Assembly: GCF_042680885.1 (NCBI RefSeq)
Contig: NZ_JBHUEO010000004.1
Span: 124,001-188,000 of the forward strand
Direction of reading: 5' to 3'
DNA from: Siminovitchia sediminis
GTDB taxonomy: Bacteria > Bacillota > Bacilli > Bacillales > Bacillaceae_C
DNA length: 64,000 bases
Within the stretch, counting starts at the first letter, position 1; each line of letters starts with the position of its first letter. Both the position numbers and the translations under genes were made by a program. The notes under the pieces are model-generated. The model saw nothing but the letters and a program-made list of their open reading frames with translations, searched no databases and was not told the origin of the DNA. Positions 61,053 to 64,000 of the stretch are shown here, in pieces.

Positions 61053-62079
61053 CATGAGCTGCAGTATAATATACTTTTAAAAAATTTAATAATGATTGCT
61101 GGGCTTTTGTCAGACTTTCCCTGTCTCCTGAAGCGGAAAAGGCACTTAATTGTTGATAAGCGTCATCCAGCTGGTCTCGCATATCTATCCCTGCCTGCTG
61201 CTGAATCTCCTGCCCCTTAAACTGTGCAATGACTGTTTCCGCTGTTTGAAGGCTTTGTTCATCCACTTGGCCTGTAGCCTGAGCACCTGCTGCAGCTTTC
61301 GCAAGCGCGCCAAAGACAGCTGGAGCTTCTTTGATCCAGTTTGCATCCGCTTGGCTGTCCACTTTGATCTGTTGTTCAGGAACACTAAATTCCTTTGTAT
61401 ATACATCAATCCCTTTGGCTTCGTAATCATCCGCCCAAGCTTTTGCAGATGTGACATTATCCGCAATTCCAACGAATAAAAACTGCTGATCATCCACATT
61501 CATAGAAACTGTCGGGACTCCCTGACTTGCCAACTGGCTGGATGTACTCTCCGCAGCCTCTTCCGTTGAGAACACTCCCCCCTGTACAACAGCAGCTGTT
61601 AAATCAGGCATTGTTGCTGAAACAGATCCGGCTTGTCCCGCTCCGGTGTCAGCGGTTACCCCCGGCGTTGCATCCGTCAGCGCTGTCCCGCTCTCCGGGT
61701 TTTCGACGAGCTTTAAGACGAACAACCCAAACCCGAGTCCTATTGCAACAGCTAAAGCAGCAGACACCAGCAGGCCGGCTTTATTTTTAGCCAACTTTTT
61801 TGGAACAAATGGAGCCAAACTCATTTTGGATCCAGGCTTCTTTTGATGAGAGGTGCCTTCTTTGCCGGTTGTTTTCTTAAATTCAGGTACTTCTTTTGAA
61901 TCTTTCTCCGGCAACACCCACTCAAAATCATCTCCACGCAGCTGATCTTCCGCTGCCGCCGTCTCCTCCTTGGCTTTACTCCAATCTTTTATAAAGACCT
62001 CATCTTCTTTTAGAGACTGCTCCTCCCCATTAATTTTCAACTTCATCTGCTTTTTGGCCTGCCTTTTCTTACGTGCCAT
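61039..62079 (-). CDS. spoIIB: Stage II sporulation protein B (SPOR-domain)
   Basis: A 346-residue protein with a charged cytoplasmic head (MARKKRQAKKQMKLKINGEE), one membrane helix (about residues 102-121) and an outer SPOR-like region (VVQGGVFSTEEAAESTSSQL ... QQFLFVGIADN). In B. subtilis SpoIIB binds septal peptidoglycan and guides engulfment. Identity is supported by position upstream of maf. ATG 62079 follows GGAGG. Confidence 0.85.
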   Translation of the reverse strand: MARKKRQAKKQMKLKINGEEQSLKEDEVFIKDWSKAKEETAAAEDQLRGDDFEWVLPEKDSKEVPEFKKTTGKEGTSHQKKPGSKMSLAPFVPKKLAKNKAGLLVSAALAVAIGLGFGLFVLKLVENPESGTALTDATPGVTADTGAGQAGSVSATMPDLTAAVVQGGVFSTEEAAESTSSQLASQGVPTVSMNVDDQQFLFVGIADNVTSAKAWADDYEAKGIDVYTKEFSVPEQQIKVDSQADANWIKEAPAVFGALAKAAAGAQATGQVDEQSLQTAETVIAQFKGQEIQQQAGIDMRDQLDDAYQQLSAFSASGDRESLTKAQQSLLNFLKVYYTAAHESSV

Positions 62080-62129
62080 TTCAATCAGTCCTCCCACTCT
62101 AGTAATTTTGTTCATAGTAGCACTTGAAA

Positions 62130-62166
62130 TAAAAAAAAGGACAAGACTTTTGTCGTCTCGCCCTTA
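62130..62166 (-). terminator. Terminator of the FAD oxidase gene
   Basis: On the minus strand GGGCGAGAC pairs with GTCTTGTCC (with G-U pairs), followed by eight T residues. Confidence 0.75.
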
Positions 62167-62257
62167 AAGGATTTCGCCAATATCCCCTTTGGTTTTATGT
62201 ATTATGAAAAGATCTTCAGTAATTCTTCACATTATACTTTTTGATGCTGGAAGTTTA

Positions 62258-63535
62258 TCACGAAATAGCATCCTGCAATTTCTTGTAAAACTTTAATATT
62301 CCTACAGCCTTTGCATGATGACTATGAAAGGGAATAGGTTTTAATTGATCGATCATTAGCGGGTTGTCTTCAAGCCCTTCATTGGTAATATGGTCAGCTA
62401 TCATTTTTCCGAACAGTGAAGACATGGCAGCGCCATGACCACAATATCCAAACCCAAAATAAGTTCCATCTTCGAGCCGGCCCATATATGGGATCATCTC
62501 TTTCGTGAAGCCTACTTTTCCTCCCCATTGATATTCAACGCGTACGCCTTTTAATTGCGGGAATACCTTGAGCATTCCTTGATGAAGCTGATGGAAAAGG
62601 TTTTTTTGGTCCCGTTTGCTCGATGCTCTTCCGGATCCGCCAAAAGCGAGCCGATGATCGGAGGTTCTTCGGAAATAATATAAAAGTCTTTTTGTGTCAT
62701 GAATCGCGCGGTCATTTTTAATAATATCCTCCGCCAGCTCTTCAGGAAGAGGCTCCGTCGAGATCATAATGCTTTCTATCGGTATAACCGATTTCTTAAT
62801 TGTTGGGTTTACATCATCTGCATATCCATTTGTTGCAATGACGAGTTCGTCAGCAATGACCCGGCCTTCCGGCGTAGTCACGGTAACTTTACCTGAATTC
62901 CTTTCTATTTTTATAGCTGGGGAGTTTTCATATATGATACCGCCCATTTCTTCCACAGCTTCCGCCAGGCCAAGCGCATAGTTCAGCGGGTGAAAATGCG
63001 CACTCCCATAGTCAATTCTTCCTCCCTGATAGAAAGAAGTATTCATTTCAGAAGGCAAATCTTCTTTTTCTACAATCTTGATATCGTGATAGTTCATTAC
63101 ACGAGCCATATATTCCTGATCCCGCTTTAACGCATCCATATGACCAGGTTTATAAGCTGCAAAAAGGTCACCGTTTCTTTTGAAATCACAACGGATCTGA
63201 TGCTTATTTATGATGTCCTCAATTAAATGAATAGAATCCAGGGAGAGCTGCCACATCATTTTTGCTGATTCCAAGCCTTTCTTTTTTTCCCATGCCTCCA
63301 TGGATCCAATATACCCGGTGAGTACTTCCCCCCCGTTTCTTCCGCTGGCTCCTTGACCGGCTTGCCATTTTTCAACGATGATCGCTTTTACATTCTTTTT
63401 TTGCAAGTGATAGGCCGCAGATAGACCGGTATACCCTCCTCCAATAATCACAACATCGCAATGTGTATCTCCCTGAAGATGGGGCCTGTCCTTCCTGTGA
63501 TTGGACGTTGCTTCCCACATGGATAATGGTTTCAT
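62258..63535 (-). CDS. FAD-dependent amine/amino-acid oxidase (PuuB/OrdL-like)
   Basis: A 425-residue DAO-family flavoprotein. The FAD motif IIGGGYTGLSAAYHL is at about residues 30-44 and GASGRNGGEV near 63-72; the C-terminal FGYCGHGAAMSSLFGK closes the FAD site. The N-terminal SMWEAT and overall layout resemble gamma-glutamylputrescine oxidases. Substrate unproven. It is not part of the B. subtilis comC-spoIIB order, where these two genes are adjacent, so it is a small insertion. Start ATG 63535 is GGAATG-type with weak spacing. Confidence 0.85.
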   Translation of the reverse strand: MKPLSMWEATSNHRKDRPHLQGDTHCDVVIIGGGYTGLSAAYHLQKKNVKAIIVEKWQAGQGASGRNGGEVLTGYIGSMEAWEKKKGLESAKMMWQLSLDSIHLIEDIINKHQIRCDFKRNGDLFAAYKPGHMDALKRDQEYMARVMNYHDIKIVEKEDLPSEMNTSFYQGGRIDYGSAHFHPLNYALGLAEAVEEMGGIIYENSPAIKIERNSGKVTVTTPEGRVIADELVIATNGYADDVNPTIKKSVIPIESIMISTEPLPEELAEDIIKNDRAIHDTKRLLYYFRRTSDHRLAFGGSGRASSKRDQKNLFHQLHQGMLKVFPQLKGVRVEYQWGGKVGFTKEMIPYMGRLEDGTYFGFGYCGHGAAMSSLFGKMIADHITNEGLEDNPLMIDQLKPIPFHSHHAKAVGILKFYKKLQDAIS

Positions 63536-63700
63536 TCCGCATTCCTCCAGCTCTATTCTCTATTTGAATACGCCTTCTTATTGACCCACCATTCTTCTTG
63601 CAATTTAAGTGCCAACTTTTAAAACGGCGGCAGACAGTCCTTTCAAAATTTTTATCGGATTCTGTATATTTATTTTTACATAAATTATTCTATTAAGCAT

Positions 63701-63730
63701 AAAAAAGCCCAATGAATATTCCATTGAGCG
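63701..63730 (-). terminator. Terminator of comC
   Basis: On the minus strand GCTCAATG and CATTGGGC form a stem followed by TTTTTT. Confidence 0.8.
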
Positions 63731-63736
63731 TAGAAA

Positions 63737-64000
63737 TTAAAAAAAACTCAAATACCAGGCAAGTATTTCATGGTGATAAAAGTAAGCGGCTAGAGTACCT
63801 ATACCTATGAATGGCCCAAACGGGATCGGCTCTCGTTTTCTCACCATCCCGGTCATCAGGCCTATTCCACCTGCCAATGCTCCAAACAATACAGCCAGAA
63901 AAAAAGAAAGCAACACCAATTTTGTACCAAGAACCAGGCCCAAAACTGCAAATAACTTAATATCTCCCCCGCCCATCGCTCCCCTGCTGACCATCGCAAT
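63737..64000 (-). CDS. comC: Type IV prepilin peptidase ComC, C-terminal part
   Basis: The last 87 codons of a leader peptidase for competence pseudopilins. The catalytic motif GGGDIKL is present near the right edge, followed by three hydrophobic helices and REPIPFGPFIG. The gene runs off the right edge. Its place beside spoIIB and maf fits B. subtilis comC. Confidence 0.92.
   Translation of the reverse strand: MAMVSRGAMGGGDIKLFAVLGLVLGTKLVLLSFFLAVLFGALAGGIGLMTGMVRKREPIPFGPFIGIGTLAAYFYHHEILAWYLSFF

Overview
The window is chromosomal DNA of an endospore-forming member of the Bacillaceae. It carries spoVB, bofC, safA, spo0B, spoIVFA/FB and spoIIB, Gram-positive style ribosome binding sites, frequent TTG and GTG starts, a glmS ribozyme and sigma-B and sigma-K like promoters. 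Genus cannot be fixed from the sequence alone. No tRNA, rRNA, CRISPR array or prophage was seen.

Two blocks follow the gene order known from Bacillus subtilis. Left block (1-8.6 kb): secD (cut by the left edge), comN, spoVB, yrbG, yrzE, yajC, tgt, queA, a DUF2905 gene, ruvB, ruvA. Right block (42.6-64 kb): bofC, yebC, a CotS-like kinase gene, safA, niaR, thrR, obg, spo0B, rpmA, prp, rplU, spoIVFB, spoIVFA, minD, minC, mreD, mreC, mreB, radC, maf, spoIIB, an extra FAD oxidase gene and comC (cut by the right edge). Some genes expected in this order are absent: nadABC and nifS between niaR and safA, pheA between thrR and niaR, and coxA and csbX near bofC.

Between ruvA and bofC sit about 34 kb that do not belong to the B. 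subtilis order. This block holds a sigma-B type stress gene, a DUF1054 gene, an ABC ATPase, a DUF1906 lipid-anchored or membrane-anchored hydrolase-like gene, a YjcZ-type small sporulation gene, a metallo-beta-lactamase fold enzyme, an Aquifex-type aconitase with a tiny zinc-ribbon partner, a pseudouridine synthase/SDR pair, two EamA exporters, a tctCAB tricarboxylate uptake operon, a base-excision pair (Fpg/Nei-like plus endonuclease IV), a ZIP transporter, and a glmS ribozyme-glmS-glnA unit. Decay is visible here: a frameshifted thioesterase, a lipoprotein gene with an apparent internal deletion, and a short-chain dehydrogenase broken by several frameshifts.

The most striking object is a 2,524-bp group II intron (57247-59770) inside radC. 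It sits exactly between the Gly of the RadC metal motif HNHPSG and the following Asp, begins with GTGCG, carries a reverse transcriptase/maturase with a C-terminal HNH endonuclease, and has a recognisable domain V. Precise removal restores a normal 230-residue RadC. A second point of interest is the apparent glmS-glnA operon behind a glmS ribozyme, which would tie glutamine synthesis to the amino-sugar riboswitch.
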